Source: Rubrivivax albus
GTDB taxonomy: Bacteria; Pseudomonadota; Gammaproteobacteria; Burkholderiales; Burkholderiaceae_C
Reading direction: 5' to 3'
DNA length: 64,000 bases
Assembly (NCBI RefSeq): GCF_004016515.1
Contig: NZ_SACT01000001.1
Coordinates: 744,001 to 808,000, forward strand
A program made the position numbers and the translations under genes. Shown in pieces: positions 37,408 to 47,944 of the stretch; position 1 is the stretch's first letter, and each line of letters begins with the position of its first letter. The notes beneath the pieces are model-generated. The model was not told the DNA's origin and did not search any database. It saw only the letters and a program-made list of their open reading frames with translations.

Positions 37408-37788
37408 TCAGCGACGCAGGAGCGCCACCGTCGCGAAGCCCGCCAGCGTGGCAGCAAGGGAGCCGCCCACGTGCAGTGCCACGCCGCCCGCGGCGACCAG
37501 CAGGCGCCCCTGCTGCAGCAGCGTGGCCACCTCGAGCGAGAAGGCCGAGAAGGTGGTCAGCCCGCCCAGAAAGCCGGTGATCACGAACAGGCGCCAGGCG
37601 GCGGGCAGTTCCGGGTGCGCCAGGAGCAGCGGCAGGGCCAGGCCTGCGAGATAGCCCCCGACGACATTGGCCACCAGCGTGCCTGGCGGCAGCGCCGGGT
37701 ACCAGGCATTCATGATCAGGCCAAGCGACCAGCGGCACAGCGCGCCCAGCGCCGCACCCGTGACGACTGCCAGCATCGACATCAGCAT
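37408..37788 (-). CDS. crcB: Fluoride channel (CrcB/Fluc)
   Basis: A 126-residue inner membrane protein with four membrane helices. The Fluc signature GGLTTFSAFSLE and the N-terminal GALCRW and NVVGGYLAG motifs are present, which form the fluoride path of the dual-topology dimer. It expels toxic fluoride. I see no fluoride riboswitch in the 41-base gap upstream. It follows the GGDEF gene on the minus strand and may be co-transcribed with it. Confidence 0.95.
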   Translation of the reverse strand: MLMSMLAVVTGAALGALCRWSLGLIMNAWYPALPPGTLVANVVGGYLAGLALPLLLAHPELPAAWRLFVITGFLGGLTTFSAFSLEVATLLQQGRLLVAAGGVALHVGGSLAATLAGFATVALLRR

Positions 37789-37829
37789 GGCTGCTGATCA
37801 TAGGCGGCGGTTGACGCCGGGCGGGCGCT

Positions 37830-38987
37830 TCAGGGCGAATCCAGGCCCAGCCGCTGGCTTTCGCTGAAGGCCGGTGCCGCGTCGTCGCCGTGCGCCGCCA
37901 CGGCGCGCGACCGTCCCTGCCGCTTGGCCTCGTAGAGGGCGCGGTCGGCGCGGTGCAGCGCCTCGTCCAGCGCCTCGTCGTGGCGCCAGGGCACCAGGCC
38001 AAAGCTCAGGCTCAGCACGGGCAGCCTGTGATTGGAGGCCAGCCGCTGCACCTGCAGCACCACGCGTTCGGCCACCTGCATGGCCTGCGGCAGCGTTGCG
38101 CCGTGCAGCAGCAGCGCGAACTCGTCACCCCCCAGGCGCACTGCGAGGTCGCTGTCGCGCAGGGCGTCGAGGATGCACTGCCCCACCAGGCGCAGCGCGC
38201 GGTCGCCGGTGGCGTGGCCCAGGTGGTCGTTGATCTGCTTGAAGTGGTCGATGTCCAGCAGCAGCAGCACGGGGGGTGGCGCCCCGCTCTGAAGGCGTCG
38301 CCGTGCCGTGGCGGCCTCGAAGTGCCGCCGATTGGACACGCCGGTCAGCGGGTCGGTGCCCGCCAGCACCTGCAGCCGCCGGCGCGAAGCTCGCAGTTCC
38401 TGCTCGGTACGCTCCGCCATCGACGCCAGCGCCAGCAGGCTGCACGCCCACAGCGCCGCCAAGCCCGCCCACCACGGCAGCAGCCGGTCCAACGGTGCAC
38501 TCGCGGCTTCCAGCAGCGCGAACATCGCCGGCAAGGCCGCCGCGGCGACCGCCACCGCCGTCCAGCCCAGCCCGTGGTCGGCCGTCCGCGCGCGGCCCAC
38601 GCACAGCACCGCGGTGACGTAGACGTGCAGCAGCACCACGGCCTGCCAGGGCCACCACGGCGATGCGAGCGTGGCCAGGGCCCATGCCGATCCATCGAGC
38701 CAGCCCTGGCCCGGCAGCCGCTGGCGTGCATGGAAGCGGCGCCAACCGGCCAGCCAGGCCATCGGCCAGCCCAGCAGCCATGCTGCGGCCAGGATGTTGC
38801 CGGCGGTGGAGGGGCGCAACGCGGCCCAGATGCACAGCGGCCAGACCAGCGTGCTGACCGCCAGCGTCGCCACCCACCATGGCCAGCCATGCTGCCGCCG
38901 TTGGCGTGCCCCGGCGCGCCACAGCACATGGGCGGAGACCGCCAGCCCGCCGGCGCCCATGACCAGCGCGGCGGTCTGTGCTTCCAT
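37830..38987 (-). CDS. Membrane diguanylate cyclase (GGDEF)
   Basis: A 385-residue protein with about six membrane helices in residues 5-200, then a GGDEF domain from about 215 to 375. The active loop LGGDEFALL is intact and an RDSD inhibition site lies five residues before it, so it should make cyclic di-GMP and be feedback-inhibited. The substrate-recognition DIDHFKQIND motif is also present. The ATG at 38987 is taken; the frame open to 39050 adds a doubtful segment. The sensory input is unknown. Confidence 0.92.
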   Translation of the reverse strand: MEAQTAALVMGAGGLAVSAHVLWRAGARQRRQHGWPWWVATLAVSTLVWPLCIWAALRPSTAGNILAAAWLLGWPMAWLAGWRRFHARQRLPGQGWLDGSAWALATLASPWWPWQAVVLLHVYVTAVLCVGRARTADHGLGWTAVAVAAAALPAMFALLEAASAPLDRLLPWWAGLAALWACSLLALASMAERTEQELRASRRRLQVLAGTDPLTGVSNRRHFEAATARRRLQSGAPPPVLLLLDIDHFKQINDHLGHATGDRALRLVGQCILDALRDSDLAVRLGGDEFALLLHGATLPQAMQVAERVVLQVQRLASNHRLPVLSLSFGLVPWRHDEALDEALHRADRALYEAKRQGRSRAVAAHGDDAAPAFSESQRLGLDSP

Positions 38988-39085
38988 GCGGCCATTCTGC
39001 GTGCTGGCCCGGCCCGCACTGCAACCGCTTGCTACGGCCTTCGGTACCATGCGCGCCGGGCACAGCCGGTTGCAAGGAGCGAGGG

Positions 39086-39901
39086 ATGGCGATGGACGTG
39101 GTGGACTACGAGATCAAGGGCGCGGAGATGCAGTTCGTCGAGGTCGAGCTCGACCCTGGCGAGGCGGCCGTCGGCGAGGCCGGCAGCATGATGTACATGG
39201 ATGCCGGTATCGGCATGGACACCGTGTTCGGCGACGGCTCGGCCAACCAGGGCGGCCTGTTCGGCAAGCTGCTGGGCGCCGGCAAGCGGCTGGTCACCGG
39301 TGAATCGCTGTTCACCACCGTTTACACGAACAACGCGCGCCAGAAGCTGCGCGTGGCCTTCGCGGCACCGTACCCCGGCAAGATCATCCCGATGGACCTG
39401 CAGCGCCTGGGCGGCATGCTGATCTGCCAGAAGGACAGCTTCCTCTGTGCCGCCCGTGGCGTCTCGCTGGGCATCGCGCTGCAGCAGAAGCTGGGCGTGG
39501 GCTTCTTCGGTGGCGAGGGCTTCATCATGCAGAAGCTCGAGGGCAATGGCATGGCCTTCGTGCACGCCGGCGGCACGCTGCTCGAGCGCGAACTGCAGCC
39601 GGGCCAGACGCTGATGGTGGACACCGGCTGCGTGGTGGCCTACACCCCGAACGTGAACTTCGAGATCCAGTACGTGGGCAAGATCAAGACCGCGCTGTTC
39701 GGTGGCGAGGGCCTGTTCTTCGCCAAGCTGACCGGGCCCGGCCACGTCTGGCTGCAGAGCCTGCCGTTCTCGCGCCTGGCCTCGCGCGTCTTCGCCGCGG
39801 CGCCGCAGGCCGGCGGGCGTGGCGTGGGCGAAGGGTCGGTGCTCGGCGGCTTTGGCGCCGGCGGGCTGCTCGGCGGCATCCTGGGCGGCGACAACGAGTG
39901 A
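39086..39901 (+). CDS. AIM24/TIGR00266 family protein
   Basis: A 271-residue beta-rich protein with the family features YEIKGAEMQFVEVELDPGE, GSMMYMD, GEGFIMQKLEG and TGCVVAYTPNVNFEIQYVG, ending in a Gly-rich hydrophobic tail (GGFGAGGLLGGILGG). Members are widespread and of unknown molecular role. A GGAGCGAGGG ribosome site precedes the ATG at 39086. It lies 58 bases before the EI24-like gene and divergent from the GGDEF gene. Confidence 0.9.
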   Translation: MAMDVVDYEIKGAEMQFVEVELDPGEAAVGEAGSMMYMDAGIGMDTVFGDGSANQGGLFGKLLGAGKRLVTGESLFTTVYTNNARQKLRVAFAAPYPGKIIPMDLQRLGGMLICQKDSFLCAARGVSLGIALQQKLGVGFFGGEGFIMQKLEGNGMAFVHAGGTLLERELQPGQTLMVDTGCVVAYTPNVNFEIQYVGKIKTALFGGEGLFFAKLTGPGHVWLQSLPFSRLASRVFAAAPQAGGRGVGEGSVLGGFGAGGLLGGILGGDNE

Positions 39902-39959
39902 GGCAGCGACCCGATCCGCGCCGCGTTCCGACGGCCGCGTGCCGGCCGGAGGCTCACGC

Positions 39960-40847
39960 TTGAACGGTCTCTTCGACGCTTTCTGGCGCGCCGCGGCGTA
40001 CTGCCTGCACCCGCGGCTGATCCTGCTGTCGCTGGCGCCGGTGCTGCTGGCCGGCGGCCTGGTGCTCGGGCTGGGCTGGCTGTACTGGGCGCCGGCGGTG
40101 GACGCGGTGCAGACCGCGCTGTCGTACTGGACGCTGGCCGACGCCGCGCTTCAGTGGCTGGACAACGCGGGCTTCGGCAGCGTGCGGGCGCTGATCGCGC
40201 CGTTGGTCATCGTGGTGCTGGCGGTGCCGCTGGTGGTGCTGCTGTCGCTGCTGCTGGTGGCGCTGCTGATGACGCCGTCCATCGTCGGCATGGTCGCGCG
40301 GCGGCGCTTTCCGATGCTTGAGGCCCGTCACGGCGCCAGCGGCTGGGTGACCACCGTCTGGTCGGTCTGGATCACGCTGCTGGCGCTGCTGGCGCTGGCG
40401 GTGACGCTGCCGCTGTGGCTGCTGCCGCTGTTCGGCCTGTTGCTGCCGCCGCTGATCTGGGGCTGGGCGTCGGGCCGCATCTTCGCCTTCGAGGTGCTGG
40501 CCGAGCATGCCAGCGCCGAAGAGCGCCGCACGTTGCTGCGAGAGCACCGCGGGCCGCTGCTGGCCATGGGTGTCATCGCCGGCTTCATGGGCGCGGTGCC
40601 GGCGCTCGTGTGGGCCGCGGGCGTGCTGGCCCTGGTGCTGGCGCCGCTGCTGCTGATCGTCTCCGTGTGGCTGTACACGCTGGTCTTCGCGTTTGCCGCG
40701 GCCTGGTTCGCGCACTATGCGCTGGCGGCGCTGCAGCAGCTGCGTGACCAGCGAGACAGCACGCCGCTTGCGCCCCCCGAAGCGCCCGTCGCGCCCGAAC
40801 TGCCGCCCGTGCAGGCAGCACCAGCCCTCGACGGCCCCAAACCATGA
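39960..40847 (+). CDS. EI24-domain inner membrane protein
   Basis: A 295-residue protein with about five hydrophobic helices of the EI24/CysZ-like fold (LNGLFDAFWRAAAYCLHP start, RLILLSLAPVLLAGG, ALLLAL-type segments, MGVIAGFMGAVPALVW) and a Pro-rich cytoplasmic tail. I start it at TTG 39960, which has a CCGGAGG site ahead and matches the family; no ATG fits. Its stop overlaps the CinA-like gene start by ATGA. Transport or metabolite handling is likely but unproved. Confidence 0.85.
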   Translation: MNGLFDAFWRAAAYCLHPRLILLSLAPVLLAGGLVLGLGWLYWAPAVDAVQTALSYWTLADAALQWLDNAGFGSVRALIAPLVIVVLAVPLVVLLSLLLVALLMTPSIVGMVARRRFPMLEARHGASGWVTTVWSVWITLLALLALAVTLPLWLLPLFGLLLPPLIWGWASGRIFAFEVLAEHASAEERRTLLREHRGPLLAMGVIAGFMGAVPALVWAAGVLALVLAPLLLIVSVWLYTLVFAFAAAWFAHYALAALQQLRDQRDSTPLAPPEAPVAPELPPVQAAPALDGPKP

Positions 40848-41638
40848 ACATCGGTCTGATCATCGTTGGTGACGAGATCCTTTCCGGCCGCCGCCAGGAC
40901 AAGCACCTGGCCAAGGTCATCGAGATCCTGGCCGCGCGCGGCCTGGCGCTGGCCTGGGCGCGCTACCTGGGCGACGACCGCGTGGCGATCGCCGACGCCG
41001 TGCGCCAGGCCTTTGCCGGCGGTGACCTCGTCTTCAGCTGCGGCGGCATCGGTGCCACGCCCGACGACCACACGCGCCAGAGTGCGGCCGCCGCACTGGG
41101 GCGACCGTTGCAACTGCACCCCGAGGCCCGCACGCTCATCCTCGAGCGCATGCAGGACGTGGCGCGCGAACAGGGTCAGCCCTTCGAGCCCGACCGCCCC
41201 GACAACGTGCACCGCCTCAACATGGGCGTGTTCCCCGAGGGCGCGCGCATCATCCCCAATCCGTACAACAAGATCCCCGGCTTCAGCGTCGACCACGTGC
41301 ACTTCGTGCCCGGTTTCCCGGTCATGGCCTGGCCGATGATCGAATGGGTGCTCGACACGCACTACCAGGCGCTGCAGGGCCGCTCGCGCCAGGCCGAGCG
41401 TTCGGTCATCGTCTACGGCGCCATGGAAGCGACGCTGACGCCGCTGATGGAGGCCGTGGAGGCGGCGCACCCGCAGGTGCGCGTGTTCAGCCTGCCCAGC
41501 GTCGACCACCCGCAGCACGGCAAGCACATCGACCTCGGCGTCAAGGGGCCGGCCGAGGCGCTCGACGCGGCCTTCGGCATGCTGCGCGCCGGCCTGCTGT
41601 CGGCCGGTGCCGAGCTGGGCCCCGAGATGGTGCGATGA
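40844..41638 (+). CDS. CinA-like molybdopterin-binding domain protein
   Basis: A 264-residue protein of the MoaB/Mog fold, as in the N-terminal part of CinA. Motifs IIVGDEILSGRRQDKH, CGGIGATPDDHT and a following FPEGARIIPNPYNKIPGF are typical. The C-terminal nicotinamide-mononucleotide deamidase part of full CinA is absent, so it is the short COG1058 form. Its ATG overlaps the EI24 gene stop. The exact reaction is uncertain. Confidence 0.9.
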   Translation: MNIGLIIVGDEILSGRRQDKHLAKVIEILAARGLALAWARYLGDDRVAIADAVRQAFAGGDLVFSCGGIGATPDDHTRQSAAAALGRPLQLHPEARTLILERMQDVAREQGQPFEPDRPDNVHRLNMGVFPEGARIIPNPYNKIPGFSVDHVHFVPGFPVMAWPMIEWVLDTHYQALQGRSRQAERSVIVYGAMEATLTPLMEAVEAAHPQVRVFSLPSVDHPQHGKHIDLGVKGPAEALDAAFGMLRAGLLSAGAELGPEMVR

Positions 41639-41641
41639 GAT

Positions 41642-41722
41642 ATTCCAAAGTGGTGCGTGTAATGCACCAAAGTGGAGCCTCCTCGTCGCTCTGTGTGCCC
41701 CTTTCTGGGCACGCTTTCTGCT
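41642..41722 (+). promoter_or_regulatory. NtrC sites and sigma-54 promoter of glnA
   Basis: GGGCACGCTTTCTGCT at 41707 has the GG-10-GC spacing of a sigma-54 promoter (consensus TGGCACG-N4-TTGC), 69 bases before the ATG. Two NtrC-type sites lie upstream: one at 41642-41656 matching 12 of 15 and one at 41664-41678 (GCACCAAAGTGGAGC) matching 14 of 15 of GCACCAAAGTGGTGC, centres 22 bases apart. A TAGTCC/GGACTA hairpin follows the promoter. This fits nitrogen control by the glnL-glnG pair downstream. Confidence 0.8.
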
Positions 41723-41790
41723 AGTCCGTGAAGGACTATTCGTCCCCCAGTTTTTTCAACGCCAACCACGCGCCCCGCTAGGAGAACCAG

Positions 41791-43206
41791 ATGGCAAAGA
41801 CAGTTGCCGACGTGATGAAGATGGTGAAGGACAACGAAGTCAAGTTCGTGGACTTCCGCTTCACCGACACCCGCGGCAAGGAACAGCACGTCAGCGTGCC
41901 GGTGTCGCACTTCGACGAGGACAAGTTCAGCTCCGGCCATGCCTTCGACGGCTCGTCGATCGCCGGCTGGAAGGGCATCGAAGCCTCCGACATGCTGCTG
42001 ATGCCCGACCCGAACACGGCCAACATCGACCCGTTCTACGAAGAGCCCACGCTGTTCCTGAGCTGCGACGTGATCGAGCCGGGCGACGGCAAGCCCTACG
42101 AGCGCGACCCGCGTTCGCTGGCCAAGCGGGCCGAGGCCTACATGAAGGCTTCCGGCCTGGGCGACACCGCCTACTTCGGCCCGGAACCCGAGTTCTTCAT
42201 CTTCGACCAGGTGCGCTGGCAGGTCGACATGTCCGGCTGCTCGGTCAAGATCGACTCCGAAGAGGCGTCGTGGAGCACCGGCGAGAAGTTCGAGGGCGGC
42301 AACATGGGCCACCGCCCGGCCGTCAAGGGCGGCTACTTCCCAGTGCCGCCGGTCGACAGCTTCCAGGACATGCGCTCCGAGATGTGCCTGCTGCTCGAGC
42401 AGATGGGAATCCCGGTGGAGGTGCACCACCACGAGGTGGCCGGCGCCGGCCAGAACGAGATCGGCACCAAGTTCAGCACGCTGGTGCAGCGTGCCGACTG
42501 GCTGCAGCTGCAGAAGTACATCATCCACAACGTGGCGCACGCCTACGGCAAGACGGCCACGTTCATGCCCAAGCCCGTCGTCGGTGACAACGGCAGCGGC
42601 ATGCACGTGCACCAGTCGGTGTGGAAGGACGGCAAGAACCTGTTCGCCGGCGACGGCTACGGCGGCCTGAGCGAGTTCGCGCTGTTCTACATCGGCGGCA
42701 TCATCAAGCACGCCCGCGCGCTCAACGCCATCACCAACCCCACCACCAACAGCTACAAGCGCCTGGTGCCCGGGTTCGAGGCGCCGGTCAAGCTGGCCTA
42801 CTCGGCGCGCAACCGCTCGGCGTCGATCCGCATCCCGTACGTGGCCAACCCCAAGGGTCGCCGCATCGAGGCCCGGTTCCCGGACCCGATGGCCAACCCG
42901 TACCTGGCCTTCAGCGCCATGCTGATGGCCGGTCTGGACGGCGTGGAGAACAAGATCCACCCGGGCGAAGCCGCCACCAAGGACCTGTACCACCTGCCGC
43001 CGGAAGAGGACGCGAAGATCCCGACCGTGTGCTCCAGCCTCGACCAGGCCCTGGAGTACCTGGACAAGGACCGCGCCTTCCTGACCAAGGGCGGCGTGTT
43101 CACCGACGCGTACATCGACGCCTACATCGACCTGAAGATGCAGGAGGTCACCCGCTTCCGCATGACCACGCACCCGGTCGAGTTCGACATGTACTACTCG
43201 CTGTGA
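41791..43206 (+). CDS. glnA: Glutamine synthetase, type I
   Basis: A 471-residue enzyme that joins ammonia to glutamate using ATP, assembled as a dodecamer. It shows [16 protein letters not shown], the metal/ATP motif [10 protein letters not shown], the [10 protein letters not shown] stretch and the adenylylation tyrosine region DLYHLPPEE, so GlnE control is expected. Length matches E. coli (469). A GGAGAACCAG ribosome site precedes the ATG. Transcription is probably sigma-54 and NtrC dependent. A strong terminator follows its stop. Confidence 0.98.
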   Translation: MAKTVADVMKMVKDNEVKFVDFRFTDTRGKEQHVSVPVSHFDEDKFSSGHAFDGSSIAGWKGIEASDMLLMPDPNTANIDPFYEEPTLFLSCDVIEPGDGKPYERDPRSLAKRAEAYMKASGLGDTAYFGPEPEFFIFDQVRWQVDMSGCSVKIDSEEASWSTGEKFEGGNMGHRPAVKGGYFPVPPVDSFQDMRSEMCLLLEQMGIPVEVHHHEVAGAGQNEIGTKFSTLVQRADWLQLQKYIIHNVAHAYGKTATFMPKPVVGDNGSGMHVHQSVWKDGKNLFAGDGYGGLSEFALFYIGGIIKHARALNAITNPTTNSYKRLVPGFEAPVKLAYSARNRSASIRIPYVANPKGRRIEARFPDPMANPYLAFSAMLMAGLDGVENKIHPGEAATKDLYHLPPEEDAKIPTVCSSLDQALEYLDKDRAFLTKGGVFTDAYIDAYIDLKMQEVTRFRMTTHPVEFDMYYSL

Positions 43207-43227
43207 TCGGCCGCGGCCGATGACAGG

Positions 43228-43263
43228 GCAAGGGGGCGGGTCACCGCCCCCTTGCGCTTTTTT
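43228..43263 (+). terminator. Rho-independent terminator after glnA
   Basis: A 12-bp stem, GCAAGGGGGCGG with its complement, closes on a GTCA loop and is followed by GC and TTTTTT. It lies 22 bases beyond the stop. It separates highly expressed glnA from the regulator genes, which then need read-through or their own promoter. Confidence 0.93.
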
Positions 43264-43280
43264 GGGGCGAGAATCTGCGC

Positions 43281-43793
43281 ATGCCGATCCCTCTGGTCGT
43301 GTTCCTTGTTGCGGCGGTGGCCGTGTCCGCCGGCCCCGGCGCTGCGCAGGCGCAGGCGCCTGCCGTGGTCTACAAGTGCCCGGGCAACCCGGTGCTCTAC
43401 ACCGACGCCCTGACGCCGGAGCAGGCCCGCGAGCGCGGCTGCACCACCATCGAGGGTGCCCCCATCACCATCGTGCAGGGCACGAAGCGGCCGCCGCCGG
43501 CGGCGTCGGCCAGTGCCACGGCACCGCGCCCCGCCGGTGAGCGTGTGGACCCCGGCGTTCAGCGCCAGCGCGACAGCGACGCCCGTCGCATCCTGGCCGA
43601 GGAACTCGCGCGCGAGGAGGGCCGCCTGGCCGAGCTGCAGCGCGAGTACAACAACGGCCAGCCCGAACGGCGCGGTGACGAACGCAACTACCAGCGCTAC
43701 CTCGACCGCGTGGCCGAGATGAAGGCCGGCATCACGCGCAAGGAAGCCGACATCGCGGCCCTGAAGCGCGAACTGGCCAAGCTGCCGCCGTGA
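43281..43793 (+). CDS. DUF4124 domain secreted protein
   Basis: A 170-residue protein with a signal peptide (residues 1-25, ending AQAQA). A short DUF4124 module follows with VVYKCPGNPVLYTDALT and GCTTIEGAPITIV, and the C-terminal half is a charged coiled coil (ILAEELAREEGRLAELQREYNN, ADIAALKRELAKL). Its TGA overlaps the glnL start (GTGA). Such proteins often sit between glnA and glnL in Burkholderiales; the role is unknown. Confidence 0.85.
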   Translation: MPIPLVVFLVAAVAVSAGPGAAQAQAPAVVYKCPGNPVLYTDALTPEQARERGCTTIEGAPITIVQGTKRPPPAASASATAPRPAGERVDPGVQRQRDSDARRILAEELAREEGRLAELQREYNNGQPERRGDERNYQRYLDRVAEMKAGITRKEADIAALKRELAKLPP

Positions 43794-44878
43794 ACCCGGC
43801 GGCACCGGCGGCTGCTGTCGATGGCTTCGCCGCCTTCGACCAGCTGGCCACGATGGTGGCCGTGGTGTCGCACGACGGCAGCTGCCAGCGTGCCAATGCC
43901 GCGCTGGAGGACCAGACGGGCATGGCGCGCCGCGCGCTGGAACGCGGCCGCGTGCAGGACTGGCTGACCCATCCGCAGCAGATGGCCGACACGCTGGCGG
44001 CGGTGGCCGCCAACGAGGTCACCAGCGGCCGCTTCGAGAGCCTGCTGCTGCGCTCGCCGTCCCTGGGCGCCGGCCATGGCGAGTTGCCGGTGCACGTGAT
44101 CGTCTCGCGCACCGACTGGCCCGACCTGCTGCTGGTGGAGATGATCGAGATCGAGCAGCAGACCCGGCTCGACCGCGAGGAGCGCACCATCGAGCAGGCG
44201 GCGGCCAACAAGGAACTGATCCGCAACCTCGCGCACGAGATCAAGAACCCGCTTGGCGGCATCCGCGGCGCGGCGCAGCTGCTGCAGCTGGAGATCCCAC
44301 AGCAGCTGGCCGAGTACACCCAGGTCATCATCCACGAGGCCGACCGCCTGCAGGTGCTGGTGGACCGCCTGCTGGCCCCGCACCGCCGGCCCCAGGTGGT
44401 GGGCGACGTCAACATCCACGAGATCTGCGAGCGCGTGCGCGCGCTGGTGCTGGCGGAGTTCCCGCGCGGGCTGCGCGTGGTACGCGACTACGACACCTCC
44501 ATCCCCGAGTTCCGCGGTGACCGCGAACAACTCATCCAGGCCGTTCTGAACATCGTGCACAACGCCACCCAGGCGCTGGGCGAGCGCATCGCGATGGGCG
44601 ATGCGGAGATCGTGTTGCGCAGCCGCGTGGCCCGTCAGGTGACGATCGGTAAGCAGCGCTTCCGACTGGCATTGGACTTGCATATCCAGGACAACGGGCC
44701 CGGCGTGCCCGAGGCGATCCGCGATCGCATCTTCCAGCCCCTGGTGTCGGGGCGGGACGGTGGCTCGGGGCTCGGCCTCACGCTGGCGCAGACCTTCGTG
44801 CAGCAGCATCTGGGCACGATCGACTGCGACAGCACACCGGGCCGGACCGTGTTCAGGATCATGATTCCGCTGCCTTGA
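43790..44878 (+). CDS. glnL: Nitrogen regulation sensor kinase NtrB
   Basis: A 362-residue cytosolic kinase. Residues 10-120 form a PAS-type sensor, the phospho-acceptor histidine is in RNLAHEIKNPLGGIRGAAQLL at about residue 147, and the ATPase holds NIVHNATQAL, DNGPGVPE and GLGLTLAQ. It adds or removes phosphate on NtrC according to PII state. The start is GTG at 43790, coupled to the gene before it. glnG follows 84 bases later. Confidence 0.96.
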   Translation: MNPAAPAAAVDGFAAFDQLATMVAVVSHDGSCQRANAALEDQTGMARRALERGRVQDWLTHPQQMADTLAAVAANEVTSGRFESLLLRSPSLGAGHGELPVHVIVSRTDWPDLLLVEMIEIEQQTRLDREERTIEQAAANKELIRNLAHEIKNPLGGIRGAAQLLQLEIPQQLAEYTQVIIHEADRLQVLVDRLLAPHRRPQVVGDVNIHEICERVRALVLAEFPRGLRVVRDYDTSIPEFRGDREQLIQAVLNIVHNATQALGERIAMGDAEIVLRSRVARQVTIGKQRFRLALDLHIQDNGPGVPEAIRDRIFQPLVSGRDGGSGLGLTLAQTFVQQHLGTIDCDSTPGRTVFRIMIPLP

Positions 44879-44962
44879 AGCCTGCCTGCTCGCATCCACC
44901 CGCTGCCCCTGGGGCACACGTGGTTTCGGGCGGCCAGGCGACTGACGAGAGAAACGCGCCGC

Positions 44963-46501
<1,539 letters not shown>

Positions 46502-46550
46502 GTTGTCTTTGGGGTGGGTCTGTCGCAGACCAGCCCCGGAACAGGCTTGA

Positions 46551-47333
46551 TCAGCTCGCGGTCAGTTCGACGACCACGGGCGCGTGGTCGCTGGGCCGTT
46601 CGTTCTTGCGCGGCAGCTTGTCGATGCCACAGGCGGCCACGCGGGGTTTGAGCGCCGGGCTGACCAGGATGTGGTCGATGCGCAGACCCTGGTTCTTGCG
46701 GAAGGCCAGGTTGCGGTAGTCCCACCAGCTCCAGCTCTTGGGCGGTTGCTCGAAGAGGCGGAACGCGTCGGTCAGGCCCAGCGCCAGCAGGCGCTGGAAC
46801 TGCGCGCGCTCCTCCGGCGTGCAGTGGATCTGCCCGGCCCAGGCCACGGGGTCGTAGACGTCCCGGTCCTCGGGGGCGACGTTGAAGTCGCCCATCAGCA
46901 CCAGGTTCGGGTGCGCCGCCATCTCGGCGCGCACCCAGTCGTGCAGCGCATCCAGCCAGCGCATCTTGTAGACGAACTTGTCGCTGTCGGGTGCCTGGCC
47001 GTTCGGGAAATAGCCGCCGATGCAGCGGACCGGACCCAGCGGGCCGTCCACCGTGCCGGCGATCAGGCGCGCCTGCTCGTCGTCGAAACCGGGGATGTTG
47101 CGCACCACGTCCAGCGCCGGCGAGCGCGACAGCAGGGCCACGCCGTTGTAGGTCTTCTGCCCGTGCCACTGCGCCGCATAGCCGGCGGCGGCGAACTCGG
47201 CGTGCGGGAACTTGTCGTCGGTGAGCTTGGTTTCCTGCAGCACCAGCGCGTCGACCGGGTTGGCGGCCAGCCAGTCCAGCACCTGCGGCAGGCGCACGGC
47301 GAGCGAATTCACGTTCCAGGTGGCGAGTTTCAT
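46551..47333 (-). CDS. xth: Exodeoxyribonuclease III
   Basis: A 260-residue AP endonuclease/exonuclease of base-excision repair. It starts MKLATWNVNSLAVRL, with the metal Glu in LQETKL, the catalytic NGQAPDSDKF, GDFNVAPEDRDV and SDHAPVVV motifs typical of the family. The start at 47333 matches homologues; longer frames overlap the gene upstream. Its ATG overlaps the stop of the lipoprotein gene upstream (ATGA), so they are co-translated. Confidence 0.96.
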   Translation of the reverse strand: MKLATWNVNSLAVRLPQVLDWLAANPVDALVLQETKLTDDKFPHAEFAAAGYAAQWHGQKTYNGVALLSRSPALDVVRNIPGFDDEQARLIAGTVDGPLGPVRCIGGYFPNGQAPDSDKFVYKMRWLDALHDWVRAEMAAHPNLVLMGDFNVAPEDRDVYDPVAWAGQIHCTPEERAQFQRLLALGLTDAFRLFEQPPKSWSWWDYRNLAFRKNQGLRIDHILVSPALKPRVAACGIDKLPRKNERPSDHAPVVVELTAS

Positions 47334-47944
47334 GGGCCGATTGTCGCCCGCTGCAGCGCGCCGTCCTGCCAGGCATACGCGTCGCGGCCGTGGCGCGCGG
47401 CGCCGTCGCGCCAGTCCACGATCACCACCCGGCGTTCGGCATCGAAACGCGTGGGCGACAGCGCATCCAGCGCTTCGCTGGCCACGAAACGCGCGCTGCC
47501 AGGGTCGTACAGCCAGTGCCGCCACGGCGTGTTCGGGCCGGCGGTGCGGAACTCGATCAGCCGCAGGTCCACATGACCGTCGAAGTTCATGTCCACGGCT
47601 TCCAGGCCGGGGGCATCGGGTGGCCAGGGGGTTTCGGTCTGCAGGCCGTCGATGACCTGCACCGGCTCGGACAACCCGGCGCGTCGCACGACGAGCCGCT
47701 GCACCTGCAGCACGTCGCCCGTGCGCTCGCCCTGTGCCGTGACGACGAAGCCCGCGGCAGCCACGCTGTCGGGGGGCAGCGCCGCGCGTGCGGTGTCAGC
47801 GGAAGAAGCGGTCGGTGCCGACGCGGACGTCGTCTCCGATGGAATGTCTGCCGGTGCGCTGTCGGGTACGCGGCGGTCGCACCCGCCGGCCAGCCCTGCG
47901 GTCAGTACCGCAGCCAGCATACCGGACAGCGAGCCCCATCGCAT
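47330..47944 (-). CDS. XAC2610-like lipoprotein, probable immunity protein
   Basis: A 204-residue lipoprotein. The signal ends in a lipobox, LAGGC, at residues 18-22. A Ser/Ala/Thr linker leads to a domain with MNFDGHVDLRL, an EF-hand-like calcium loop, then PNTPWRHWLYDPGSARFV and a terminal ARHGRDAYAW segment. This matches XAC2610, a lipoprotein of Xanthomonas that blocks the GH19 wall hydrolase XAC2609. Here a GH19 gene ends right at its start codon. The fold assignment is from recall of the family; the pairing is seen. Confidence 0.75.
   Translation of the reverse strand: MRWGSLSGMLAAVLTAGLAGGCDRRVPDSAPADIPSETTSASAPTASSADTARAALPPDSVAAAGFVVTAQGERTGDVLQVQRLVVRRAGLSEPVQVIDGLQTETPWPPDAPGLEAVDMNFDGHVDLRLIEFRTAGPNTPWRHWLYDPGSARFVASEALDALSPTRFDAERRVVIVDWRDGAARHGRDAYAWQDGALQRATIGP

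Noticed and set aside
41651..41669. TGGTGC...GCACCA palindrome in the glnA promoter as a single NtrC site
   Set aside because: Its half-sites are everted relative to NtrC sites; it arises from the overlap of two tandem, correctly oriented sites.
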